A DNA stretch of 53,155 bases, taken from the NCBI GenBank assembly GCA_964369225.1, contig CAYJER010000014.1:1-53155 (forward strand), given 5' to 3'. Within the stretch, counting starts at the first letter, position 1, and each line of letters starts with the position of its first letter. Origin of the DNA: SIG603 sp964369225. GTDB taxonomy: Bacteria; Bacillota; Clostridia; Oscillospirales; Acutalibacteraceae. The notes under the pieces were generated by a model. That model searched no databases. It was given only the letters and a program-made list of their open reading frames with translations, and was not told the origin of the DNA. The translations under genes were made by a program, and so were the position numbers. Positions 34,347-42,754 of this stretch are shown piece after piece.

Positions 34347-34943
34347 ATGAATAATAATACTTGCGATTTAAGTATGATCAATGGTAACTCTATAGATATT
34401 GCTCCACAAGGTTGTGACTCAGAAATCAAGGCAGACATTGTAGTATCAGAATTTAATTCTGTTAGACTTTGGGGGCAAGTGGTTAATTGCACAGGTGAGC
34501 CTGTTGCAAACGCACTTCTAAAACTTGTAAAAGTAGTCTATGATTGCGCTGGAAAATGTGTGTACCAAGGAATAGCACACACAGTGAGTGACTGCAACGG
34601 ATTCTATCAGTTTGATTTATGTGTAGATGATCCTTGTGCTAAATATAAGGTGCTTGTAAATAAGTCAGCTGTTGGAACAGAAAGAATTATAGATACAGGT
34701 ACTGGTAACTGCAATGCTTGCACTCAACCTGATTACACACCATGTGGCGACTATAAATACAGAGTGACACCACCTGATCAAATCAGTTGTCCTAAAAACT
34801 ATAACGACTGTGGTTGCAATAAGGTGGTAGCAGAACCATATCAAGAATGTAAGTGTAAAGCGGCAGATCCTTTCCAAGAATGCAAGTGTAATTCTTCACA
34901 TATTGGTGGAAATGTTTACGCAGCTACAAAAGTGAGATTCTAA
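34347..34943 (+). CDS. Cys-rich carboxypeptidase-regulatory-like surface protein
   Basis: A 198-residue protein with one Ig-like carboxypeptidase-regulatory-type domain (about residues 30-115; LWGQVVNCTGEPVANALLKL and DCNGFYQFDL). A Cys-rich tail follows, holding a short tandem repeat (PYQECKCKAADPFQECKCNSS over about 21 residues in two units). No signal peptide is evident. ATG at 34347 fits AAAGGTGG eight bases upstream; an in-frame GTG lies inside that site. Similar small proteins occur in spore-forming Clostridia. A spore-surface role is plausible given cysteine crosslinking potential but not shown by the sequence. Confidence 0.78.
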   Translation: MNNNTCDLSMINGNSIDIAPQGCDSEIKADIVVSEFNSVRLWGQVVNCTGEPVANALLKLVKVVYDCAGKCVYQGIAHTVSDCNGFYQFDLCVDDPCAKYKVLVNKSAVGTERIIDTGTGNCNACTQPDYTPCGDYKYRVTPPDQISCPKNYNDCGCNKVVAEPYQECKCKAADPFQECKCNSSHIGGNVYAATKVRF

Positions 34944-34946
34944 TAA

Positions 34947-34980
34947 AATTAGGCTTTAGTAAACTTACTAAAGCCTAATT
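34947..34980. terminator. Bidirectional terminator
   Basis: Perfect 14-bp stem AATTAGGCTTTAGT/ACTAAAGCCTAATT with loop AAACTT, placed between the convergent Cys-rich gene and ptsI. T-rich flanks are short, so efficiency is uncertain. Confidence 0.82.
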
Positions 34981-34982
34981 GC

Positions 34983-36596
34983 TTATTCTAAATCACGAAT
35001 TGCCTTTCTTACTGCAAAGATGGAAGATGGAGTAACAGAAAGTTCGTCTATTCCGTAGTCAATAAATTTTGCAGTAAGTTTGGTGTCAGCGGCTAGATCG
35101 CCACAAATTCCCGACCAAATATTATTATCCTTAGCCGCTTTAGCCACCATTTTTATCATTTTGAGTACTGCTGGGTGACGTGGATTATAAAACGGTTCTA
35201 ATTTTTGATTTTGCCTGTCTATTGCTAGGGTGTATTGAATTAAATCGTTTGTTCCGATACTGAAAAAGTCTACATGTTTTGCCAAATCGCTCGCTATCAT
35301 TACTGCAGCTGGCGTTTCAATCATAATTCCAAATTCAAACTTACCATATAAAATTTTACTAGCATCTAGTTCATTCTTTACTTCTTGAATAATTTCTTTA
35401 ACCCTTATTACTTCCCATTCAGAGGCGATCATTGGTATCATTATGGATACTTTACCAAAAAGACTTGACCTGATAAGGGCTCTTAATTGAGTTTTAAATA
35501 CATCTTCTTGAGAAATACATATTCTTACAGCACGGTAACCTAGGGCAGGGTTTTCTTCTGCTCCTATATTAAAATAATCTACCTGTTTGTCGGCTCCAAT
35601 GTCCAGAGTTCTGACAATTACCTTTTTACCAGCCATCATTTCAACAATTTGTTTATAGACCATAAATTGTAGTTCTTCACTAGGATAGTCGTTTTGCTCT
35701 AAATATAAAAATTCACTTCTAAAAAGACCAATTCCCTCTGCGTCGTTCTGAATTGCTAAACCTACATCGGCAACAGAGCTAACATTTGCATAAAGGTTGA
35801 TTTTTTTACCTGATTTTGTTTGGGTCTTTTTTCCTTTGTATTGTTGTAATAAAGATTTATTTTTTTTGTCTTCTTTAATTTGAACCCGTGCTTTTTCTAT
35901 AGTTTCTTCGTCGGGGTCTAATGTAAAACATGCGTTGTGACCGTCTACAATTGCCATTTTTCCGTTTATAGAACTTGGAACATCCACTCCCACTATAGCG
36001 GGGATTGCCATGGTTCTCGAAAGTATGGCAGTATGTGAGTTTATAGAGCCTTTTCTTGTTATGAAGCCTAAAATTTTATTTTTGTCCATTTGTACAGTTT
36101 CGCTGGGTGTTAAATCGTCGGCAACAATTATACATGGTTCGTCAAATGTAACTTCTGCTTCTTTTTCATCTTTGAAAGCGTTTACAAGTCTTGCAGAGAT
36201 ATCTTTAATATCTGTCGCTCTCTCTTTCATATAGTCGTTGTCCATTTGGGCGAACATATCCATAAAATTATCGCCTGTTACCCCTACAGCATATTCTGCA
36301 TTTACTGATTGAGTGTCAATTACACTCAAAATTGCATCCGCATAATTTTCGTCCTCTATCATCAACTTATGAATTTCAAATATAAGCGCATCGGCCTCTC
36401 CAACTTCTTTTAAGGCTAATTCGTATAGATCTTCAAGTTGAGATATAGTTTTTTCTTTTGCTTTGACAAAACGAGCTTTTTCGGCATCTTTGTCAGTTAT
36501 GCTTTTACTTTTGATTTTCTTAGGTTTTTGTGTGGATTCTCGTATAAATCCTATAGCTACGCCTTTTGACGCAACACTTCCTTGATATTTTATCAC
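34983..36596 (-). CDS. ptsI: PTS enzyme I (phosphoenolpyruvate-protein phosphotransferase)
   Basis: A cytoplasmic enzyme of 537 residues that moves phosphate from PEP to HPr, the first step of sugar uptake by the PTS. The phosphorylated histidine is H188 in GSINSHTAILSRT. The PEP-binding TIM barrel carries LDIGADKQ, GYRAVR, EFGIMIETPAA, FFSIGTNDLIQYTLA and the active cysteine C498 in GICGDLAAD. Length is close to normal. The GTG at 36596 is chosen because GAGGGAGG ends seven bases before it; the longer TTG reading starts inside that site. No HPr or EII gene is in the window. Upstream lies a long inverted repeat that could be an operator. Confidence 0.95.
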   Translation of the reverse strand: MIKYQGSVASKGVAIGFIRESTQKPKKIKSKSITDKDAEKARFVKAKEKTISQLEDLYELALKEVGEADALIFEIHKLMIEDENYADAILSVIDTQSVNAEYAVGVTGDNFMDMFAQMDNDYMKERATDIKDISARLVNAFKDEKEAEVTFDEPCIIVADDLTPSETVQMDKNKILGFITRKGSINSHTAILSRTMAIPAIVGVDVPSSINGKMAIVDGHNACFTLDPDEETIEKARVQIKEDKKNKSLLQQYKGKKTQTKSGKKINLYANVSSVADVGLAIQNDAEGIGLFRSEFLYLEQNDYPSEELQFMVYKQIVEMMAGKKVIVRTLDIGADKQVDYFNIGAEENPALGYRAVRICISQEDVFKTQLRALIRSSLFGKVSIMIPMIASEWEVIRVKEIIQEVKNELDASKILYGKFEFGIMIETPAAVMIASDLAKHVDFFSIGTNDLIQYTLAIDRQNQKLEPFYNPRHPAVLKMIKMVAKAAKDNNIWSGICGDLAADTKLTAKFIDYGIDELSVTPSSIFAVRKAIRDLE

Positions 36597-36963
36597 CGCT
36601 CTAGCCTCCCTCAAGTATATGATTTTAAAAAGCGTTTTGATTATTATATAAATTCTATCGTGAAAATTATGTAAAAATACGATAGGAATTTAATAAATGT
36701 TAGAATTTTTAAAATCATGATAATTACATGCAAATATTAATCACGTTAATCTTTCGACAACCGCTACACATGTTATTTTTGTAATAAATGTTTTGTCGAA
36801 ACGTGAAAAAAATTCGCACTATGCGTTTGATAGTGAACTTGTTTAAATTTAGAAAATAAAGTCATCGTTTGGATTTAATTGTTGAAAACTTATAAGAATA
36901 GTATATTGTAAATATATTTTATCATAAAATGTAAAAATTATTAAAAAAATGATATATATACAC
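36597..36963. promoter_or_regulatory. Gap upstream of ptsI with long inverted repeats
   Basis: No gene is seen. Two inverted repeats stand out. AAATTCTATCGT (36650-36661) pairs with ACGATAGGAATTT (36679-36691) across 17 bp, close to ptsI. CACGTT...TTTCGACAA (36742-36760) pairs with TTGTCGAAA...AACGTG (36793-36805). A minus-strand TATAAT at about 36645-36650 abuts the first repeat, but its -35 is poor. The first repeat is well placed to act as an operator or leader stem. Confidence 0.5.
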
Positions 36964-36990
36964 AAAAAAAAGCCACGGGTATCCGTGACT
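36964..36990 (-). terminator. Terminator of the GT4 gene
   Basis: On the minus strand an 8-bp stem (AGTCACGG/CCGTGGCT, one G-T pair) with loop ATAC is followed by eight T. It lies about 50 bp past the GT4 stop codon. Confidence 0.9.
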
Positions 36991-37041
36991 TGAAAAATTA
37001 GTTTAATAATGATAGCTAATTAGTGCATTTTGACATATAAT

Positions 37042-38244
37042 TTACTTGGTAAAAGTTTTACCTTTTTTATTTTTAAGCCTTTTTTTGCGAATTGCACTAG
37101 AATACACTTCTAATATTTTTACTATAAATTCTTTTTTTCCATATTTCATAACAGAATCACTAACAGTTTTTCTTCTTGAGGCTCTTTCTTCAGGGCTTAA
37201 GTCATGCTCTTCTTTAATGAAACTTGCCATTTCTTCAGAGCTTTCAAACAAGACTCCGTTTTCGCCTACTGAAATTTGATTTTTTGTAAACTCGTCAAGT
37301 CTGTGTACTACATAAAGACCACTAGCCATAGCCTCAAGCATGGAAATAGAGTTTATTTCTGATAGTGAGGCGGTAACATATAGATCACAAGCTTGATAAT
37401 ATAAAGGAATATTGTCATGTTCAACTCTTCCTAAAAGCTTAACCTGTTGTTGCATGTTAAGGCTATTAATTTGCTCTGTCAATGAGTCAGCCTCTGACCC
37501 ACCGCCAATAATAAACAGTTTGTATTGATTTTTACCTTTAAAATGGGCTGTAAAGTAGTTAATAAGTGTGTCAATGCTTTTTTCTTTGCCTAATCTACCA
37601 ACAAAACACAGTGACACATCGCCATCGTTAATTCCAAGACTTTTTCTTAATTCGGTGACTTTATCTTTATCTATATTCTCTTCTAAAAAGTCAGATAAAT
37701 CTACTGTGTTTCTAACTATGTTCACGTCTTTTTTAAAGCCACAACGCTGTAAATACTCAATAACTTTTTCAGACGGACCTATAACCTCAGTTGCTCTGTC
37801 GGCAAAGTTTTTGAAATAAGACCTTGAAATAGGGCGGAACATAGGCTCAATTCTTTTTGGTGCAATATAGAATAAATAATCATCATACATTGTGTGTAGG
37901 GTGTATACTTGAGGTTTTTTATAAAGCCTTGCATATAATTGCCCCAACATACCTATGCTAAATTCAGAATGTATGTGTACAACATCTGGGTTAAATCTTT
38001 TAATAATTTTCATGTATTTTGGATTTAGTGGGTTAGAAACACCGTAACCATATATTTTTTTAAGCTCAATTCCTGGGCAATAGAATATGTCTTCTTCGTG
38101 ATCGTACTGCGGATTTTGTGGGTTAGAAGTAACAATAAGAACCTTATGTCCTTGTTCTTCAAGTCCCTCTTTAAGTGTTTTTATATGTGTGTTTACTCCG
38201 CTTATATACGGAAAATAAGTTTCCGAAAAAATAGCTATTCTCAT
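37042..38244 (-). CDS. GT4 glycosyltransferase, glycolipid-synthase type
   Basis: A 400-residue family 4 glycosyltransferase. The N-terminus MRIAIFSETYFPYISGVNTH and the segments HIHSEFSIG and TLHTMYDDYLFYI resemble bacterial enzymes that add glucose or mannose to diacylglycerol or phosphatidylinositol. The catalytic EX7E motif is SEINSISMLEA, and GPSEKVIEYL and VGRLGKEKSID are present. The basic C-terminus (SAIRKKRLKNKKGK) may bind the membrane surface. It starts with ATG behind TAGGAGGA and is transcribed alone, away from pyrH. A role in glycolipid synthesis is a family-level inference; the acceptor cannot be told. Confidence 0.88.
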   Translation of the reverse strand: MRIAIFSETYFPYISGVNTHIKTLKEGLEEQGHKVLIVTSNPQNPQYDHEEDIFYCPGIELKKIYGYGVSNPLNPKYMKIIKRFNPDVVHIHSEFSIGMLGQLYARLYKKPQVYTLHTMYDDYLFYIAPKRIEPMFRPISRSYFKNFADRATEVIGPSEKVIEYLQRCGFKKDVNIVRNTVDLSDFLEENIDKDKVTELRKSLGINDGDVSLCFVGRLGKEKSIDTLINYFTAHFKGKNQYKLFIIGGGSEADSLTEQINSLNMQQQVKLLGRVEHDNIPLYYQACDLYVTASLSEINSISMLEAMASGLYVVHRLDEFTKNQISVGENGVLFESSEEMASFIKEEHDLSPEERASRRKTVSDSVMKYGKKEFIVKILEVYSSAIRKKRLKNKKGKTFTK

Positions 38245-38582
38245 GTTCTCCTCCTAAGAAATAATAATAGACAAGTACAAAAGGCAATTTTGGCTAAAGC
38301 TTAAGAACTAATGTGGTAGCTAATAAATAGTCATTTACCTTTAGTCGTTCGCCATATAAATAGTCATTCACCTTTAGTCTTTAGTTTCACGTGTTTTGCA
38401 CGTAGATAATAATGAAGATGATATTATTCTAACACATTTTAAGAAAAAAAGCAAAGCAAAAAATGTAAAACAATTTTTATAATTGTAAAATTATTTTAAA
38501 AGCGGTGAGATAAAGCTTTACTTTAAGTGGTTTTTAGTGTAGAATATTGTAAAAGTATAAAAATAAGGAGTGCCTAATTGTT
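38245..38582. promoter_or_regulatory. Divergent region with pyrH promoter and direct repeat
   Basis: No gene is seen. A 22-bp direct repeat, one mismatch (core ATAGTCATTTACCTTTAG / ATAGTCATTCACCTTTAG), occurs at 38325-38346 and 38358-38379, one 33-bp period apart. The pyrH promoter is -35 TTTACT (38517-38522), exact 17-bp spacer, -10 TAGAAT (38540-38545). The ribosome binding site AAGGAG lies 12-13 bases before the ATG, longer than usual. Confidence 0.68.
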
Positions 38583-39281
38583 ATGAAATATAAACGTGTA
38601 TTACTAAAACTTAGCGGTGAGTCTCTAGCAGGAAATAAAGGTAACGGAATAGATTTTGATACAGTGTTAAAGATTTGTAAGCCTATTAAAGAGATTGTAG
38701 ATATGGGTGTTGAAGTTGCCATAGTTGTAGGTGGCGGAAACTTCTGGAGAGGCAGGAGCAGTGGCGAGATGGACAGAACAAGAGCAGATCACATGGGAAT
38801 GCTAGCTACTGTTATCAACGCTTTGGGTGTGGCAGACGGTTTAGAGCAAGTTGGACTAGAAGTTAGAGTTCAAACTGCAATTGCTATGAATCAAATTGCA
38901 GAACCTTACATCAGAAACAGAACAGTACATCACTTAGAGAAAAAAAGAGTGGTTGTTTTAGGCTGTGGAACAGGAAATCCTTTCTTCTCTACAGACACAG
39001 GCGCAGCACTTAGAGCTGCCGAAATTGATGCTGAGATTATTCTAAAGGCTACAATGGTAGACGGAGTATACGACAGCGACCCTAAGAAAAATCCTGAAGC
39101 TGTAAAATATGAAAATATATCATATTCAGACATAGTAAATAATAATCTACAAGTAATGGATATGACAGCGGCAACTTTCTGCGATGAGAGAAACATACCT
39201 TTTTATGTTTTCAGCATTGAAGACCCTCAAAACATTGTGAGGGCAGTTATGGGCGAAGATATTGGAACAATGATTAATTAA
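38583..39281 (+). CDS. pyrH: UMP kinase
   Basis: Phosphorylates UMP to UDP in pyrimidine nucleotide synthesis, in the cytoplasm. The 232-residue protein shows the amino-acid-kinase fold with LLKLSGESLAG at the start, VVGGGNFWRG, MDRTRADHMGMLATVIN, TGNPFFSTDTGAALRA and KATMVDGVYDSDP. Length and motifs are those of bacterial PyrH. It opens the pyrH-frr-uppS-cdsA-dxr operon; rpsB and tsf, which often precede it, are not here. UDP feeds the UDP-sugar pool used by the glycosyltransferases of the window, as in any bacterium. Confidence 0.97.
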   Translation: MKYKRVLLKLSGESLAGNKGNGIDFDTVLKICKPIKEIVDMGVEVAIVVGGGNFWRGRSSGEMDRTRADHMGMLATVINALGVADGLEQVGLEVRVQTAIAMNQIAEPYIRNRTVHHLEKKRVVVLGCGTGNPFFSTDTGAALRAAEIDAEIILKATMVDGVYDSDPKKNPEAVKYENISYSDIVNNNLQVMDMTAATFCDERNIPFYVFSIEDPQNIVRAVMGEDIGTMIN

Positions 39282-39300
39282 TTTTGAAAGGATTATATTT

Positions 39301-39855
39301 ATGAAAACTGTAATTGAAAATGCAAAAGTAAAAATGGATAAAAGCATAGCTGTATTAGCTAAAGACTATGCTGCAATTAGAGCCGGCAGAGCTAATCCAG
39401 CGGTTCTTGATAAGATAACTGTTGACTACTATGGAACTCCTACACCTATCAACCAATTGGCAGCCGTAGCGGTTGCAGAGGCTAGAGTTTTAACAATTCA
39501 GCCATGGGATGCAAGTGTTTTAAGAGGAATTGAAAAGGCTATTCAAACTTCTGAGTTAGGCGTAAACCCACAAAATGATGGTAAAATTATTCGTTTGGTA
39601 TTCCCTCAACTTACAGAGGATAGACGTAAAGAGTTAGTTAAAGAAATTCGCAAAATGGCTGAGGAGTCAAAGGTTGCCGCAAGATCTATAAGACGTGATG
39701 CAATCGACAAGCTAAAGGCTATGAAAAAGACATCTGAAATAACAGAGGATGACTTAAAAGATGGCGAGAAAAAAATTCAAGAATTAACAGACAAAAAAAC
39801 AAAAGAGATTGATTCAGTGGCAGCTGAAAAAGAAAAAGAGATAATGTCAATATAA
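39301..39855 (+). CDS. frr: Ribosome recycling factor
   Basis: A 184-residue protein that, with EF-G, splits the post-termination ribosome. It shows the family's conserved segments: MDKSIAVLAKDYAAIRAGRA, YYGTPTPINQLA, IQPWDASVLRGIEKAI and the helical tail with RRKELVKEIRKMAEE and AARSIRRDA. Length is standard. GAAAGGA precedes the ATG, and the gene lies 19 bp after pyrH, the usual pairing. Confidence 0.97.
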   Translation: MKTVIENAKVKMDKSIAVLAKDYAAIRAGRANPAVLDKITVDYYGTPTPINQLAAVAVAEARVLTIQPWDASVLRGIEKAIQTSELGVNPQNDGKIIRLVFPQLTEDRRKELVKEIRKMAEESKVAARSIRRDAIDKLKAMKKTSEITEDDLKDGEKKIQELTDKKTKEIDSVAAEKEKEIMSI

Positions 39856-39891
39856 TTTGAAAGGAAACTTTTTTAAGTTTGATGTGTAAAT

Positions 39892-40617
39892 ATGTTTTTT
39901 GGTAAAAAGGAAGAAAAAGAGGAATATTCTGTCCCGAACCACATAGCTATTATTATGGACGGTAACGGAAGATGGGCAAAGAAGCGTTCTCTGCCTAGAT
40001 TTGCAGGGCATAAGGCTGGGGCGAAAAATTTTAGAAAAATTACTAAGTATGCTTCTGAAATAGGTGTGAAGTATTTGACTTTGTATGCCTTTTCTACTGA
40101 AAACTGGAACAGGCCAAAAGATGAAGTTTCTGCACTTATGGGGCTTTTTAAGCAGTATTTAACCGAGGCACTTGAGGATTTTATGAATGAGAATATCATT
40201 GTAAAATTTATTGGTGATGTTTCGGCGTTTTCACCCGAGCTTAGGGCGTTGATTAAAGATGTAGAAGAAAAGTCAAGTGTTAAAACAGGAATGACTCTTA
40301 ATTTAGCGATGAATTACGGTGGCAGAGCCGAGATTGTTAAGGCAGCTAAAGATATTCATGCTAGAATTTTAAATGGTGAGGACATCGAATTTAACGAAGA
40401 AACTCTTTCAGAACATATGTACACCAAAGGGCAGGGCGACCCTGATTTAATTATTAGACCTAGCGGAGAAGAGCGAATATCAAACTTTATGCTTTGGCAA
40501 TGTGCCTATTCTGAGTTTGTCTATTTTGATATTCTTTGGCCTGATTTTAAGACAGAAGACCTTGACGAGGCGATCAAAATCTATTGTAGGAGGAACAGGC
40601 GTTTCGGCGGAGTTTAG
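39892..40617 (+). CDS. uppS: Undecaprenyl diphosphate synthase
   Basis: A cis-prenyltransferase that builds the C55 lipid carrier for peptidoglycan and surface glycans. The 241-residue protein shows IAIIMDGNGRWAKKR, FAGHKAG, LYAFSTENWNRP, NYGGRAEIV, and RPSGEERISNFMLWQ with the substrate-binding arginines. The first in-frame start after a stop is the ATG used; its ribosome binding site is weak, as GAAAGGAAA lies too far upstream. The product would supply the carrier for the DPM1-like enzyme and flippase in the Pel-type region. Confidence 0.96.
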   Translation: MFFGKKEEKEEYSVPNHIAIIMDGNGRWAKKRSLPRFAGHKAGAKNFRKITKYASEIGVKYLTLYAFSTENWNRPKDEVSALMGLFKQYLTEALEDFMNENIIVKFIGDVSAFSPELRALIKDVEEKSSVKTGMTLNLAMNYGGRAEIVKAAKDIHARILNGEDIEFNEETLSEHMYTKGQGDPDLIIRPSGEERISNFMLWQCAYSEFVYFDILWPDFKTEDLDEAIKIYCRRNRRFGGV

Positions 40618-40631
40618 CCTGTACTTGAAAA

Positions 40632-41456
40632 GTGAAAACTAGAATAATATCTTCTTTAGCACTTATGTTAATAGCAATACCTATAATTTTTTTGCATAGA
40701 GCATTTCCGTATGCTTTAAACATTGCAATAGCTATAATTTCTGTTAGTTGTCTTTATGAGTATGTTGTTGCAACAAAGGTAAAGCAAAATCCTTTATTTT
40801 TAGTGCCTAGCTTTTGTGTTGCGGGTATAACACCGTTTATACCTGTTTTAAACGCTAACTCGTTTGCAATTTATGTGATTTATTCATTTTTGATGTTTGT
40901 GCTTTTAATTTTTAATTACAAAGAGATGAAATTTAAAGATTTATCTCCTTTGTACAGCATGACAATTTTAATTCCACTTGGACTTTCATCAATAATACAC
41001 ACAAGAGATTTAAGCGATAAGCACGGAATGTTTTTTGCAATTTTAGCGGTAATGGCTGCTTGGATTCCTGACATAGGTGCGTATTTTACAGGCACATTGT
41101 TCGGAAAAACTAAGTTATGTCCTGACATTAGCCCTAAAAAGACTATCGAGGGTCTTTTAGGGGGAACTGTTTTAAGTGTTCTTATTATGGCAGGAGTTGG
41201 TTGGGTTTTCTCGGCTTTGTATTATCAAGGTGAAGTAGATGTAAATTACATACCATTACTTTTAATTGGATTTTTTGCTTCATTTACTTCTGTAGTGGGA
41301 GATTTGAGTTTTTCTTTGATTAAGAGAAATTATGGTGCAAAAGATTTTGGAAATTTAATTCCTGGACACGGCGGAATGCTTGATAGGTTCGACAGCGTTA
41401 TATTTACAGCGCCATTAGTTTTTTATGTGCTAAGAAATATTTCGTTAATTGTTTAA
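40632..41456 (+). CDS. cdsA: Phosphatidate cytidylyltransferase
   Basis: An integral membrane enzyme making CDP-diacylglycerol from CTP and phosphatidate for phospholipid synthesis. The 274-residue protein has about eight helices and the CDP-DAG synthase signature near the C-terminus (KRNYGAKDFGNLIPGHGGML, then DRFDS), preceded by KLCPDISPKKTIEG. It starts with GTG 14 bp after uppS, with a weak purine-rich site. The order uppS-cdsA-dxr is conserved in Firmicutes. Confidence 0.96.
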   Translation: MKTRIISSLALMLIAIPIIFLHRAFPYALNIAIAIISVSCLYEYVVATKVKQNPLFLVPSFCVAGITPFIPVLNANSFAIYVIYSFLMFVLLIFNYKEMKFKDLSPLYSMTILIPLGLSSIIHTRDLSDKHGMFFAILAVMAAWIPDIGAYFTGTLFGKTKLCPDISPKKTIEGLLGGTVLSVLIMAGVGWVFSALYYQGEVDVNYIPLLLIGFFASFTSVVGDLSFSLIKRNYGAKDFGNLIPGHGGMLDRFDSVIFTAPLVFYVLRNISLIV

Positions 41457-41470
41457 AGTTTGAGGTTGTT

Positions 41471-42631
41471 ATGAAAAAGATATCAATATTTGGCTCTACA
41501 GGTTCTATAGGCACTCAAGCCTTAGATGTAGTAAAAAAACATAGTGATAAGTTTTCTGTTTCTTCCTTGGCAGTATATTCAAATATTGATTTGCTCGAGA
41601 AGCAAATAAGAGAGTTTAAGCCGCAAAATGTTGCGGTTTTTAACTTACAAAAAGCTAAGGAATTAAGAGAAAATATAAAAGATTTAGATGTAAAAGTATT
41701 AGAGGGAATGCAGGGGCTTTGTGAGTTAGCATCTTTAGATGATAGCGAGATTTTGCTGAACTCTGTTACTGGAATGATAGGGTTAGAGCCTACGCTTTGT
41801 GCGATAAACGCTGGCAAAGACATAGCCCTAGCGAACAAAGAAACTTTAGTAACAGGCGGTGAGCTTGTTATGAAGACATTAAAAGAGAAAAACGTAAGAA
41901 TGTTGCCAGTTGATAGTGAACATTCGGCTATTTTTCAGTGTTTACAAGGCTTAAATAACGAAAAAGAATTAAAAAGAATTATTATTACAGCGTCGGGCGG
42001 GCCTTTTTTTGGCAAGACTATAGAAGAGCTTAAAAATGTTACTCCAGAAAAAGCACTTAAACACCCTAACTGGGATATGGGTGCGAAAATTACAATCGAC
42101 AGTGCAAGCATGATGAATAAAGGGCTTGAGGTTATTGAGGCAAAGTGGCTTTTCGGGTTACAGCCAGAGCAAATAGACGTTGTGGTTCACAGAGAAAGCA
42201 TTATTCATTCACTAGTTGAGTTTGCGGACAACTCTGTTTTAGCACAACTGGGTTTACCAGACATGAGAATACCTATTCAATATGCCTTGACATATCCTAA
42301 CAGGTTTGAGTCGCCTGCTAAACAGCTGAATTTATGGGATTTCCCAAATTTAAGTTTTTATAAGGCAGATCTTCAAAACTTTAAATGTTTAGATATTGCA
42401 ATAAAGGCTCTAAAAAGAGGAGGTCTTTCTTGCACAGCGATAAATGCAGCCGATGAAGTAGCAGTAGACCTATTTTTGAAGAAGAAAATAAAGTTTACTG
42501 AAATTGCAGAACTTGCACAATTAGCAATGGATAGAATAAGTTCACAAACTGAAATAAACCTTGAGAACATTCTTAAGGCAGACAAAGAAACAAGAGATTA
42601 TGTGCTAAGTTTAGTGAAGAGTGAAAAGTGA
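41471..42631 (+). CDS. dxr: 1-deoxy-D-xylulose 5-phosphate reductoisomerase
   Basis: Second enzyme of the MEP isoprenoid pathway, NADPH-dependent. The 386-residue protein shows the nucleotide loop IFGSTGSIGTQALDV, ALANKETLVTGG, LPVDSEHSAIFQCLQG and the metal-binding MMNKGLEVIEAKWLF. GAGG precedes the ATG. The last codons and the stop (VKSEK, then TGA) are encoded by the left end of a repeat element that recurs at 45216 and 52979, so the original C-terminus appears to have been replaced or slightly altered by it. Confidence 0.96.
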   Translation: MKKISIFGSTGSIGTQALDVVKKHSDKFSVSSLAVYSNIDLLEKQIREFKPQNVAVFNLQKAKELRENIKDLDVKVLEGMQGLCELASLDDSEILLNSVTGMIGLEPTLCAINAGKDIALANKETLVTGGELVMKTLKEKNVRMLPVDSEHSAIFQCLQGLNNEKELKRIIITASGGPFFGKTIEELKNVTPEKALKHPNWDMGAKITIDSASMMNKGLEVIEAKWLFGLQPEQIDVVVHRESIIHSLVEFADNSVLAQLGLPDMRIPIQYALTYPNRFESPAKQLNLWDFPNLSFYKADLQNFKCLDIAIKALKRGGLSCTAINAADEVAVDLFLKKKIKFTEIAELAQLAMDRISSQTEINLENILKADKETRDYVLSLVKSEK

Positions 42632-42717
42632 ATAGTGAAGAGTTTATGTGAAAATCCTTACGGATTTTTTGATTAAATAGTTTTTAAATAAAAATTTGTA
42701 TGGATAAACATAAATTA
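42611..42717 (+). repeat. Terminator-bearing repeat element, copy 1
   Basis: It begins TAGTGAAGAGTGAAAAGTGA inside the end of dxr and runs through a hairpin (42651-42670, AAAATCC-TTAC-GGATTTTTT) to TTTTTAAATAAAAATTTGTA. Other copies lie at 45216-45310 and 52979-53050. The hairpin with its T-run can serve as a terminator, so mobile copies may have supplied terminators to these operons. Confidence 0.8.
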
Positions 42718-42754
42718 ATATTCATAGTTAAAAATTAAAATTTGGAGGTATAAA

